This document shows positions 16,089 through 24,613 of a stretch of 32,306 nucleotides of DNA, one piece after another. The translations under genes were made by a program, and so were the position numbers. The DNA is from Candidatus Coprenecus avistercoris (lineage in GTDB: Bacteria > Bacteroidota > Bacteroidia > Bacteroidales > UBA932): contig DVHI01000013.1 in the NCBI GenBank assembly GCA_018712275.1, positions 1-32,306 of the forward strand, read 5' to 3'. The number at the start of each line of letters is the position of its first letter. The first letter of the stretch is position 1. The notes under the pieces are model-generated. The model saw nothing but the letters and a program-made list of their open reading frames with translations, had not been told where the DNA came from and searched no databases.

Positions 16089-16721
16089 ATGGCACAGAAA
16101 GACGTGACACAAGAGAATATGACACAGCTTAATGCGGCAGACCATTCAGCGGCATACACCGCGCAGGACCGCTGGCTGAAAATGCCGATGGCCGAATACA
16201 TCGTCAGCTACCGGGATTCCGCAAGAGTGCGGGGATACTGCCGTGAATGTGGCCGCTACGGCAATTGCTGGGCCTGCCCTCCATACGATTTTGACGAGAC
16301 GGCACTTCTGGAACAATATACCACCATCTCACTGCTGGCCACCGTGATAACTCCTTCGGAAGGAGTCACGCTCACCCCGGAGACAGCTGACCGCATCATC
16401 CGCCGGGAACGGCAACGGCTCGACCGGATGCTGGTGAAAATGGAATGTGACGCCTCAGTGCCGGCACACACCGCCCGCGCCTTCTTCGCCGGAACCTGCC
16501 TGCTCTGCCCGCCGGAGCATTGCACCCGCCGCGATAGCCTGCCCTGCCGCCACCCCGAAAGCATCCGCCCCTCCCTCGAGGCTCTCGGCTTCGACGTAGC
16601 CCGCACCACCTCCGGACTCTTCGGCATTGACCTCCAGTGGGGCAGACCCGATGCACCTCCCGCCTGCCTCACACTTCTCAGCGCCCTAGCCTGCAGCAGA
16701 CAACAACATACCCGCGTTTAA
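16089..16721 (+). CDS. DUF2284 metal-binding cysteine-rich protein
   Basis: Predicted cytoplasmic metal-binding protein of the DUF2284 family; the reaction is unknown. The first cysteine cluster is CRECGRYGNCWACPPYDF. A second one, CLLCPPEHCTRRDSLPCRHPESIRPSLEALGFD, is the family's hallmark, probably binding Fe-S or zinc. The start is placed at ATG 16089 because the promoter's predicted start is near 16084. This leaves almost no leader, so ATG 16119, with AAGAGA upstream, is a serious alternative. Residues encoded at 16350-16366 (TPSEGV) come from a palindromic repeat identical in type to those at 14609-14664. The Fur-family gene follows after about 100 bp. Confidence 0.85.
   Translation: MAQKDVTQENMTQLNAADHSAAYTAQDRWLKMPMAEYIVSYRDSARVRGYCRECGRYGNCWACPPYDFDETALLEQYTTISLLATVITPSEGVTLTPETADRIIRRERQRLDRMLVKMECDASVPAHTARAFFAGTCLLCPPEHCTRRDSLPCRHPESIRPSLEALGFDVARTTSGLFGIDLQWGRPDAPPACLTLLSALACSRQQHTRV
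16350..16366. repeat. Palindromic REP-like repeat inside the DUF2284 gene
   Basis: ACTCCTTC and GAAGGAGT form a perfect 8-bp dyad around one G, matching the intergenic copies at 14609-14625 and 14648-14664. The frame is kept, adding Thr-Pro-Ser-Glu-Gly-Val between two secondary-structure segments. Confidence 0.7.
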
Positions 16722-16822
16722 GACCCCACTTCTGCTGCAGCCAAAGCCACTTTCGACGATTTATCTTTCTTTTCTCCGCACTTTTTTCCATCTTCGCATC
16801 CGAAAACCGAAAACCTAAGGAA

Positions 16823-17257
16823 ATGGCAGCAGAAACTATCGAACAGCAGCTCCAGGCCCACGGCATCCACCCGACCGCGGCCCGCATCCTCGTACTCCAG
16901 AAACTCTCGGAGCTCACTCATCCCGTATCCATGACCGAGTTAGAGACGGAATTAGAGACCATGGACAAGTCCACGATATTCCGCACCCTCAACGTCCTGC
17001 TCGAACATCACGCGATTCATTCGTTCGAGGACGGCAGCGGATCCACAAAATACGAGATATGCCGCTGCGAGTCCACCGTCTGCCGGGTCGAGAACCGTCA
17101 CATCCATTTCTACTGCGAGGAGTGCCGCCGGACATTCTGCATCGAGGACGTCAAGATACCCGTAGTCGCCCTGCCGGAAGGTTATCGTATCGAGACCATC
17201 AACTACACCGTCAAGGGTCTCTGCCCCGAGTGTTCCAAACGCAAGCCCATAGTCTAA
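16823..17257 (+). CDS. Fur-family transcriptional regulator
   Basis: Metal- or peroxide-sensing winged-helix repressor of the Fur/Zur/PerR family. The start at 16823 (MAAETIEQQLQAHGIHPTAARILVLQKL) follows AAGGAA; the frame open to 16637 lacks a start signal. At 144 aa it has the family length. The DNA-binding helix region is MDKSTIFRTLNVLLEHH. The metal region is HIHFYCEECRRTFC, and the structural zinc pairs are CEEC and CPEC. The next gene is a heavy-metal P-type ATPase, so it may control metal export or respond to zinc; the metal cannot be decided from sequence. TGCAAC/GTTGCA half-sites in the following gap are candidate binding sites. Confidence 0.9.
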   Translation: MAAETIEQQLQAHGIHPTAARILVLQKLSELTHPVSMTELETELETMDKSTIFRTLNVLLEHHAIHSFEDGSGSTKYEICRCESTVCRVENRHIHFYCEECRRTFCIEDVKIPVVALPEGYRIETINYTVKGLCPECSKRKPIV

Positions 17258-17412
17258 GCGCACAGACGCAACTGCCACAAATCAGGCTGAGCCCAAACCA
17301 TACAGTAACCAGACGGAGCAGTGCCATAATCATAGCCGCTGCCACGGCATAGGCAGAACTCAAGCATCCTAGTCATCAGCTCCATCCTGACCACCACAAC
17401 CATTCCCCATCA

Positions 17413-17464
17413 TGCAACCCGGTTGCAAACTGACATCCGGCCCGCCCTCTGAAACTTAGTTGCA
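17413..17464. promoter_or_regulatory. Candidate Fur-family operator before the P-type ATPase
   Basis: TGCAAC (17413-17418) and GTTGCA (17422-17427) form a dyad around 3 bp; a third half-site GTTGCA is at 17459-17464. A weak -7 box TAATTTCG lies at 17477-17484, so the third half-site would sit between the promoter elements. The rest of the 258-bp gap (17258-17515) has no gene. Confidence 0.45.
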
Positions 17465-17515
17465 TCCCGGCATCTGTAATTTCGCACCATAAACAAAATA
17501 ACAAAATAAAAGTTT

Positions 17516-19642
17516 ATGAGAGAACAGCAACAGCGTGCGATACCTCAGGAAAATGAACTGCAGGCACAGCCAATACAAAGCGAAAACCTGCTGAAATCCG
17601 ACGGCAAGGCTCACGGCAGCCACAGCTGTCACAGCTGTCACACCCATGAGGACACAGAGGGGCACAACAACCACGAGCACAAGCACGAGCATCACCGTCA
17701 CGCCCACAGCAGCACAAAGCGGCAGATAACCCTCATCGCCGTCACAGCCGTCCTGCTCGCCGCAGCCATCCTCATCGAGAGATACTGCGCCCTGCAGACC
17801 TGGCAGCTGCTCCTGGTCTACCTCGTCCCCTACCTGCTCATCGGCACCGGCACCCTGAAAGAAGCGGCAGAAGGCATTGCCCGCGGAAACATCTTCAACG
17901 AGCACTTCCTCATGTCCCTGGCCACCATCGGAGCCCTCTGCATCGGCTTCCTGCCCGGAGCGGAGACGGAGTTTCCGGAAGCGGTCTTCGTCATGCTGTT
18001 CTTCGCAGTAGGAGAGCTGTTCGAGAGTTACGCCGAGGGCCGCAGCCGCGACAGCATCTCCCACCTGATGGAAATCCGCCCGGACACAGCCGAGGTGGAG
18101 CGCGGCGGGCAGACTCAGACCGTCTCCCCCGAGGAAGTGAACATAGGAGAAATCATAGTAGTCCGGCCCGGCGGGAAAATACCCCTCGACGGCACCGTAA
18201 TCGAAGGCTCCTCCTCCCTCAACTCCGTGGCCCTCACCGGCGAGAGCCTGCCCCGGGACGTCGAAAAGGGCGACGACGTGGCCTCCGGCTGCATCAACCT
18301 CTCCGGCGTCCTCCGCATCAGGACCACGAAGACCTTCGGCGAGAGCACCGTCTCGAAGATCATCCGGCTCGTGGCAAACGCCGACTCCCGCAAGTCCAGC
18401 AGCGAATCCTTCATCACCCGCTTCGCCCGCATCTACACCCCGATAGTTGTCTCCGCCGCCCTCCTGCTGGCATTCGTACCTCCGCTGCTGTCCGGAAACG
18501 GCTTCTCCGGCTTCTCCTCCTCCTTCGCCACCTGGCTCCACCGCGCCCTCATTTTCCTGGTAGTATCCTGCCCCTGCGCCCTGGTAATCAGCGTCCCCCT
18601 CACATTCTTCGGCGGTCTGGGCGGCGCCTCCCGCAGAGGCATCCTCATCAAGGGCAGCAGTTTCATGGATTCCCTGGCAAATGTAGGAACCGTGGTATTC
18701 GACAAGACCGGCACCCTCACCCGGGGAGAGTTCGCAGTGGAGGCCGTGCATCCGGAGACAGCCGCAAAGCCCGGAACGGCAACCCCCGCATCCATCACGG
18801 AGCACGAGCTCCTGCATCTGGCCGCCCACGTGGAGCATTTCTCCACCCATCCGATAGGCGAGGCCCTCAGAGCGGCATTCCCCAACGAGGCGACTGACGG
18901 CTGCTCAGTCACTGACGTGGAGGAAATCGCCGGTCAGGGCATCAGGGCCAATGTGGAAGGCCGCACGGTCTGCGTAGGCAACGCCCGGATGATGGAGGCT
19001 GTCGGAGCGGCATGGCACGACTGTCACCGCACCGGCACCATCATCCACGTAGCGGTGGATGGACAATACGCCGGGCACATCGTCATCAATGACAGGGTGA
19101 AGGAGGACAGCGCGGAGGCAATAGCGGCCCTCCGCCGGCTCGGGGTCGGAGATACCGTCATGCTGACCGGCGACAGGGAGGAAACGGCCCGCGAGGTGGC
19201 CTCCAGGCTCGGAATCGGCTCCTACCGCGCCGGCCTGCTGCCAGCCGACAAGGTCCGGTGCCTGGAAGAACTGATGGCCGCCAAGCCCCGCGGGACCAGC
19301 CTCGCCTTCGTCGGGGACGGCATCAACGACGCCCCGGTGCTCAAACGCGCCGACGTGGGCATCGCCATGGGCGGACTCGGCAGCGACGCCGCCATAGAGG
19401 CCGCCGACGTGGTGCTGATGGACGACCGTCCCACCAAGATCGCAACGGCCGTCTCCATCTCCCGCCGCACCCTCCGCATCGCCCGCCAGAACGTCTGGCT
19501 GGCCATCGGCATCAAGGCCGCCATCCTGCTCCTCGCAGCCATCGGCCTCGGCACTCTGTGGCTCGCCGTCTTCGCCGACGTCGGAGTCACCGTCCTGGCC
19601 GTCCTCAACGCCATGCGGGCCCTCCGCGTCCCGACAAAATAA
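17516..19642 (+). CDS. Heavy-metal translocating P-type ATPase (Zn/Cd type)
   Basis: Inner-membrane P1B-type ATPase exporting a soft metal ion, probably Zn2+ or Cd2+. The 708-aa protein starts with a His-rich, Cys-containing tail (residues ~33-63, with many HxH and CHSCH) in place of an HMA domain. The membrane metal site is C352-P-C354. The phosphorylation motif DKTGTLT starts at residue 396, the HP motif is in FSTHPIGEA, and the hinge is GDGINDAPV near residue 600. Eight membrane segments are expected. The Fur-family regulator directly upstream and operator-like half-sites in the gap suggest metal-responsive control. Its stop codon abuts the stop of the convergent GH20 gene with no spacer. 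Confidence 0.93.
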   Translation: MREQQQRAIPQENELQAQPIQSENLLKSDGKAHGSHSCHSCHTHEDTEGHNNHEHKHEHHRHAHSSTKRQITLIAVTAVLLAAAILIERYCALQTWQLLLVYLVPYLLIGTGTLKEAAEGIARGNIFNEHFLMSLATIGALCIGFLPGAETEFPEAVFVMLFFAVGELFESYAEGRSRDSISHLMEIRPDTAEVERGGQTQTVSPEEVNIGEIIVVRPGGKIPLDGTVIEGSSSLNSVALTGESLPRDVEKGDDVASGCINLSGVLRIRTTKTFGESTVSKIIRLVANADSRKSSSESFITRFARIYTPIVVSAALLLAFVPPLLSGNGFSGFSSSFATWLHRALIFLVVSCPCALVISVPLTFFGGLGGASRRGILIKGSSFMDSLANVGTVVFDKTGTLTRGEFAVEAVHPETAAKPGTATPASITEHELLHLAAHVEHFSTHPIGEALRAAFPNEATDGCSVTDVEEIAGQGIRANVEGRTVCVGNARMMEAVGAAWHDCHRTGTIIHVAVDGQYAGHIVINDRVKEDSAEAIAALRRLGVGDTVMLTGDREETAREVASRLGIGSYRAGLLPADKVRCLEELMAAKPRGTSLAFVGDGINDAPVLKRADVGIAMGGLGSDAAIEAADVVLMDDRPTKIATAVSISRRTLRIARQNVWLAIGIKAAILLLAAIGLGTLWLAVFADVGVTVLAVLNAMRALRVPTK

Positions 19643-21664
19643 TCAGCGGACGACTATCTCGTCGGTGAAGACCCATCCGCCGTAGGGGCCGGAGCGGGCC
19701 TGGAGGCGGATGTAGCGGGCGGAGACAGAGGCTCCGGCAGAAGCACCGGATACGTCGGAGGCACCGGACGCACCGCCGCCGGCATACCACCCGTCAGTAA
19801 CGAAGGTTACGCGGTCATCGCGGACCACCTCGCGGGTGAAGCGCCGCAGTTCCACAAAACTAACCCCGTCCGAAGATGCGGAGATGACCACCTCCGCGGG
19901 CAGGAAGACCTCCGGGCCGCAGACCTGCATGAAGTCCAGCTCCACCGAGCGCACATCCTGCACCCGGCCCAGGTCCACAGTCACATCGAGCCGCTCCCGG
20001 GAGATGAATCCCTGCCACCGTCCGTCCCCGTAAGTCCAGCCGCCGTGCAGTCCGTCCGTCAGAGCCGTATCGCCTCCGGCCGCATAGGTGGCATTGTACG
20101 GAGCATTGTACTCCACCCTGCACCCGCGGGCCAGATGCTCCAGCGGTGACTGGGCGGCCGGACGGTCCCCCACCTCGCGGGCCAGGTCGAAGACATTGTA
20201 CCCCTCAGCCTCCATCTGAGCACACAGGGACAGCGCCCGCCGGTGGAAATCCTCATAGTCCCGGTCGGACGCAGGACTCCAGGCCACCTCCGCGAGGGCA
20301 TAGAGCCGGGGGTAGATCATCAGCTCGGCATGCGGCTCCGTGGGGACATACTCGCACCAGAGATTGGCCTGCACACCTATTATCTTCGCGGCTTCATCGG
20401 GGGAGAGCCCGGATGGCACAGGTTCGAAGGAGTAGACTTTAGACAGCGGCAGATATCCGCCCATAGCCGTAGGCAGCGTGGACGGATCGTCCTGATAAGT
20501 GTCGAAATAACAATACGCTCCGGGGGTCATGACCGTCCGGTTGCCTCCCGAGGCGGCCCGTTCTCCCTCCTCCACGCTCCGCCACGCCATGACCACTGCG
20601 GCCGAATCCGCCCCGCCCTGGAGTATCTCGTCCCAGCCGACCGGCGTCCGCCCGTGAGCCTCGAGGAAACGGCCTATCCGTCTGATCATGTAACTCTGCA
20701 GTTCGTCCACATCCGCCAGACCTTCCGCCTTCATGCGGGCCTGGCACAACGGACATTCCGCCCAGGCCTTTTTGGACGCCTCGTCCCCGCCGATATGAAT
20801 GTACTGCGAGGGGAATATCTCCATTATCTCCGTGAGTACATTTTCGAGAAACTCAAAAGTTTCCTCCCTGCCTATGCAGAAATCGGAGTGCCGGTAGGGC
20901 TCCCCCGTGCACGAAAGCTCCGGATAGGCGGTAAGCACCTCCTCCGAGTGCGAGGGCATCTCTATTTCGGGGACAATGGTAATGCAGCGCTCCGCCGCAT
21001 ACTGCACCAGTTCCCGCAGTTCCTCCTTAGTATAATATCCCCCGTAGGCCCCGTGTGTCCCCTCCGGCAGGTACTTCCGCTCTCCGAACCACCAGTCCTT
21101 CCACAGCGCTCCCTCTCTCCACGCGGCGAAGGAGGTCAGCCGGGGATAGCGGTCTATCTCCACCCTCCAGCCGGCGGCATCGGTCAGATGCAGGTGCAGG
21201 ACATTGAGCTTCAGGCGGGCCATGGCGTCTATCTGCCTCTTCAGGTACTCTATGCTGAAAAAATGCCGGGACACGTCCTGCATGAACCCCCTCCACTGGA
21301 AGCGGGGCGCATCCTCTATCTCCACGCAGGGGACAATGCCTGTGGCCGGGTCCCGCAGCGCCTCCAGGGTCTGCATGGCGTAGAAGGCCCCGGCGCTGTC
21401 GGCGGCCTCGACCTGCACTCCCCCGGGGGTCACCCGCAGGCGGTAGGCTCCGGACACGGCTCCGGGACGGGGACTTATCCGCACGTCAGGGCAGGCAGAA
21501 GAAGCGGCCACAGGATCATAAACTCCTGAAGTAAAATGGATTGAGGCAGGACGGGGAATGATGCGGTGCTCTCCGGTACCGCGGGCGGCAAGACCGGCAG
21601 GGATGAGCGTCAATACGGCCAGAAGGGCCGTGAGAAGGCGGAAAATGGTGTTTCTGTGACTCAT
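19643..21664 (-). CDS. GH20 beta-N-acetylhexosaminidase
   Basis: Exported glycoside hydrolase family 20 enzyme, removing terminal GlcNAc or GalNAc from glycans such as mucin or N-glycan chains by a substrate-assisted mechanism. A signal peptide (residues 1-26, ending AGLAA) is followed by an N-terminal GH20b domain. The TIM barrel begins at about residue 124 (FQWRGFMQDVSRHFF). The catalytic pair is Asp294-Glu295 in HIGGDEASKKAW, and WCEYVPTEPHAELMIYPR lies near the barrel end. A C-terminal F5/8-type carbohydrate-binding module occupies about residues 545-673, with a Gly/Ser-rich linker at 634-652. The 673-aa size suits this layout. It diverges from the TonB receptor operon. Confidence 0.94.
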   Translation of the reverse strand: MSHRNTIFRLLTALLAVLTLIPAGLAARGTGEHRIIPRPASIHFTSGVYDPVAASSACPDVRISPRPGAVSGAYRLRVTPGGVQVEAADSAGAFYAMQTLEALRDPATGIVPCVEIEDAPRFQWRGFMQDVSRHFFSIEYLKRQIDAMARLKLNVLHLHLTDAAGWRVEIDRYPRLTSFAAWREGALWKDWWFGERKYLPEGTHGAYGGYYTKEELRELVQYAAERCITIVPEIEMPSHSEEVLTAYPELSCTGEPYRHSDFCIGREETFEFLENVLTEIMEIFPSQYIHIGGDEASKKAWAECPLCQARMKAEGLADVDELQSYMIRRIGRFLEAHGRTPVGWDEILQGGADSAAVVMAWRSVEEGERAASGGNRTVMTPGAYCYFDTYQDDPSTLPTAMGGYLPLSKVYSFEPVPSGLSPDEAAKIIGVQANLWCEYVPTEPHAELMIYPRLYALAEVAWSPASDRDYEDFHRRALSLCAQMEAEGYNVFDLAREVGDRPAAQSPLEHLARGCRVEYNAPYNATYAAGGDTALTDGLHGGWTYGDGRWQGFISRERLDVTVDLGRVQDVRSVELDFMQVCGPEVFLPAEVVISASSDGVSFVELRRFTREVVRDDRVTFVTDGWYAGGGASGASDVSGASAGASVSARYIRLQARSGPYGGWVFTDEIVVR

Positions 21665-21843
21665 AGTTACAGGCGATGTTACAATTCAAGCCTCTAAGAT
21701 ACAACATATTGCCCGAACAGCCGTAACATCATTGAAACTTCTGCTACATTCCCGTAACACCGCGTAATATGATTTTAATCCGCCCGTATCACTGCTGAAA
21801 CACGCGGGGCATACTTTTGCGGCCGTAAAACAGGAAAGCATAT
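21665..21843. promoter_or_regulatory. Divergent promoter region with an inverted GTAACATC pair
   Basis: GATGTTAC (21675-21682) and GTAACATC (21723-21730) are perfectly inverted 40 bp apart, and further GTAAC or GTTAC copies lie near both. TACTTTTG (21812-21819) is a consensus -7 box for the receptor gene; no good -33 element is seen. The promoter of the GH20 gene could not be fixed. Confidence 0.45.
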
Positions 21844-24573
21844 ATGAACAGATTTCTTCTAAAAGCAGTTTTCATCATCTCTACTTTCATTTTATTCAAC
21901 AGTGCGGCGGCACTGGCACAGACTGTCAAGGGCGTGGTCCGCGACAGTGAGACCGGAGAGCCGCTCGCAGGCGTAGTAGTCATGTTCGAGAGGGTTGTGG
22001 ATGACCCTACCGCGAATATGACCGGCACGCAGACCGAGGCCGACGGGAGCTACATCCTCCAGATACCCGAAGGGATCGAGGGTGTCCTGGGCCTCTATTT
22101 TATAAGTTACGACGACCTCAAGTCCCAGGTCATCAAACTGGGGAAGGGCGATGAGCTCACCCTGGACCTCAACATGACATTCCAGTCGGAGACACTAGAG
22201 ACCGCAGTAATCGTGGCCCGCAAGGACCCCGAGTCCGTCGGTGCCCTGATCAACGACCGCAAGGTATCGGCCCAGGCCGTGGAGAACATAGGAGCGGCCG
22301 AGATATCTGCAAAGGGCCTCTCCAACGTGGCCGAGGCCGTGGAGACCATGAGCGGCGTATCGTTCAACAGTTCCGGCCAGCTCTTCGTCCGCGGACTCGG
22401 CGACCGCTACAGCCTTACGACCCTCAACGGACTGCCGGTAGCCTCCCCCAACCCGGACAACAAGCTCATCCCCCTGGATATCTTCTCCAGCTCGGTGCTC
22501 CAGAACATCACCGTGACCAAGGTTTACACCGCTACCAGCTTCGCCGACTACTCCGGAGCACATATCGACATTGCCACCAAGGAGAACATCGAGGACAGTT
22601 TCCTCTCCGTCTCCCTGGGCCTCAACGGAACCATCGGCACCACATTTACCGACACCTACCGCCCGGACCGCAACGGATGGCTGCTCCATGACAACAACCT
22701 GCCCCGCAATGTCCGCGAAATGAGCCTGCCCGACTTCCGCGAGTACATCGTGGACAACGACCCCTTCGGCACCTCGTTCGACATCCGCAAGTCGATGGCC
22801 CTGCCCGACATCTCCGGCTCGGTATCCGGAGGACGCACCTTCGGTCTCAGGAACGGAGACGAGCTCAGCCTCCTGGCCTCCGCCTCCATATCCTCCGGCA
22901 GCCAGAACATCTACGACGCCTACATCACCAACATCAATACACAGGGCCAGCACATGGACGAGTTCACCTACAACGCTTACGAACACAGTCTTGACCTGAC
23001 CGGACTGCTGAGCCTCAACTACATCTTCAAGAATGACGACAAGATAGGCTTCACCATGCTCTACGCCAAGAATGCCACGGAGGACTACAAGCTCCGCGAC
23101 GGATATGACGCAGAGGACAACATGCTTCTGGGAAGCAACTCCATAGCCCACTCCTACTCTCTGTGGAACACACAGCTGGGCGGCTCGCACACCCTGCACC
23201 GCAGCTGGGACATGGACTGGAAGGTATCCTACGGCATGACCGACAGCAACGAGCCTGACCGCCGTCAGGTGATGTACCGCAAGGGTGAGGACGGCAGCCT
23301 GTCCCTTTTCAAGCTCAACCGCCAGGAGACCATGCGCTACTACGGCGAACTCTCGGAGCAGGAAATAGTGGCTGAAATCAAGCCCACATTCCACTTCGGA
23401 GAGCAGAGCCGCCTGATCTTCGGCGCCGCCTACAAGGACAAGAACCGGGACTACAACTCCATGAGGTTCTACTACAACCTGACCGACATCAACCCCGTCA
23501 TCAGCGACATCTACACCCCTTCCTCCTTCCTCAACAGCCAGAACATAGCCGACGGCCTGATTACCATCGAGAGAGATGCCCAGCCCAAGAACAACTACTA
23601 CGCCGGACACCGTATCCTCGCCGGTTTCGCGGAAGTGGAATACTACCCTCTGACCGACCTGATGCTCGGTCTCGGAGTACGCTACGAATACTCGCAGCAG
23701 TGGGTGCGGTACTGGAACGACGCCTCCCGCGAAAGTATCTCCCGCCTCAACAAGGGCGACTTCTTCCCCGCCCTGAACGTGAAGTACACGCTTAAGAACA
23801 AGCATACATTCCGTTTCGCCTCCTCCATCACCGTGACCCGCCCCTCGTTCATAGAGATGGCTCCCTTCCTCTACAAGGAGTCCTACGGAAGCGCGGAGCT
23901 CCGCGGTAACGACGCACTGACCAACGGATACAACTACAACTTCGACCTCAAGTACGAGTACTTCTCCACCAACAACAAGCACATGTTCTCGGTAGGTCTC
24001 TACTACAAGATTCTGAAAGACCCCATCGAGCGCGTGCAGGAGACCTCCGGCGGAGCCATCGTACACACCTTCAGAAACGCCGAGCAGGGTATGGCCGCCG
24101 GCCTCGAGGCAGAGTTCCGCACCCAGCCCTTCAAGTACTTCACCATCGGCGGCAACGTCTCCCTGATGTACACCGACGTCACCCTCCTGGCAAACGGAGG
24201 CATCTACACCGACAGCCGCAGGGCCCTCCAGGGCGCCTCCCCCTACCTTGGCAATGCCTTCATCACCTACGCCCCCGAATTCGGCAAGGAGTCATCCATT
24301 TCCATCTCGGTCCTCTACAACGTACAGGGCCCCCGCATCCAGGCTGTAGGTATCTACGGACTCGGAAACATCATGCAGGCCCCGATTCACTCCCTCGACG
24401 CCAACATCACCTACCGTATCACCAGAATCTGGAGCGTGGAGCTTTCCATGACCAACCTGCTCGACTCCGAATACAGGTTTACCCAGAACGTACCTGACCT
24501 CGATACCGACATGCTCACCGAAAGCTACAGGCTCGGAAGAGGCATCGGAGTGGGCGTCAAACTCGATTTTTAA
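21844..24573 (+). CDS. TonB-dependent outer-membrane receptor
   Basis: Outer-membrane active transporter energised by TonB; the substrate is unknown. A signal peptide ends near residue 26 (ALAQ). A carboxypeptidase-like regulatory domain (TVKGVVRDSETGEPLAGVVVMFE, ~27-110) is followed by the plug domain (~130-250) with SGVSFNSSGQLFVRGLGDRYSLTTLNG. The rest is a 22-stranded barrel ending in aromatic-rich LGRGIGVGVKLDF. The RGLGDRYS region is typical of one clade of Bacteroidetes receptors distinct from SusC. At 909 aa it has normal length. A lipoprotein gene follows after 40 bp, presumably its partner in binding or delivery of the substrate. Confidence 0.93.
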   Translation: MNRFLLKAVFIISTFILFNSAAALAQTVKGVVRDSETGEPLAGVVVMFERVVDDPTANMTGTQTEADGSYILQIPEGIEGVLGLYFISYDDLKSQVIKLGKGDELTLDLNMTFQSETLETAVIVARKDPESVGALINDRKVSAQAVENIGAAEISAKGLSNVAEAVETMSGVSFNSSGQLFVRGLGDRYSLTTLNGLPVASPNPDNKLIPLDIFSSSVLQNITVTKVYTATSFADYSGAHIDIATKENIEDSFLSVSLGLNGTIGTTFTDTYRPDRNGWLLHDNNLPRNVREMSLPDFREYIVDNDPFGTSFDIRKSMALPDISGSVSGGRTFGLRNGDELSLLASASISSGSQNIYDAYITNINTQGQHMDEFTYNAYEHSLDLTGLLSLNYIFKNDDKIGFTMLYAKNATEDYKLRDGYDAEDNMLLGSNSIAHSYSLWNTQLGGSHTLHRSWDMDWKVSYGMTDSNEPDRRQVMYRKGEDGSLSLFKLNRQETMRYYGELSEQEIVAEIKPTFHFGEQSRLIFGAAYKDKNRDYNSMRFYYNLTDINPVISDIYTPSSFLNSQNIADGLITIERDAQPKNNYYAGHRILAGFAEVEYYPLTDLMLGLGVRYEYSQQWVRYWNDASRESISRLNKGDFFPALNVKYTLKNKHTFRFASSITVTRPSFIEMAPFLYKESYGSAELRGNDALTNGYNYNFDLKYEYFSTNNKHMFSVGLYYKILKDPIERVQETSGGAIVHTFRNAEQGMAAGLEAEFRTQPFKYFTIGGNVSLMYTDVTLLANGGIYTDSRRALQGASPYLGNAFITYAPEFGKESSISISVLYNVQGPRIQAVGIYGLGNIMQAPIHSLDANITYRITRIWSVELSMTNLLDSEYRFTQNVPDLDTDMLTESYRLGRGIGVGVKLDF

Positions 24574-24613
24574 AAAAATATAAAATTTATAAACATTTCT
24601 AAATCTTTTAAAA

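Noticed and set aside
17456..18850. 464-residue minus-strand frame opposite the P-type ATPase
   Set aside because: No recognisable domain and it covers the coding strand motifs CPC and DKTGTLT of the ATPase; treated as a shadow.
22195..24066. 623-residue minus-strand frame opposite the TonB receptor
   Set aside because: The plus strand encodes a complete receptor with signal peptide, plug and barrel motifs; long antisense frames are expected in GC-rich DNA.
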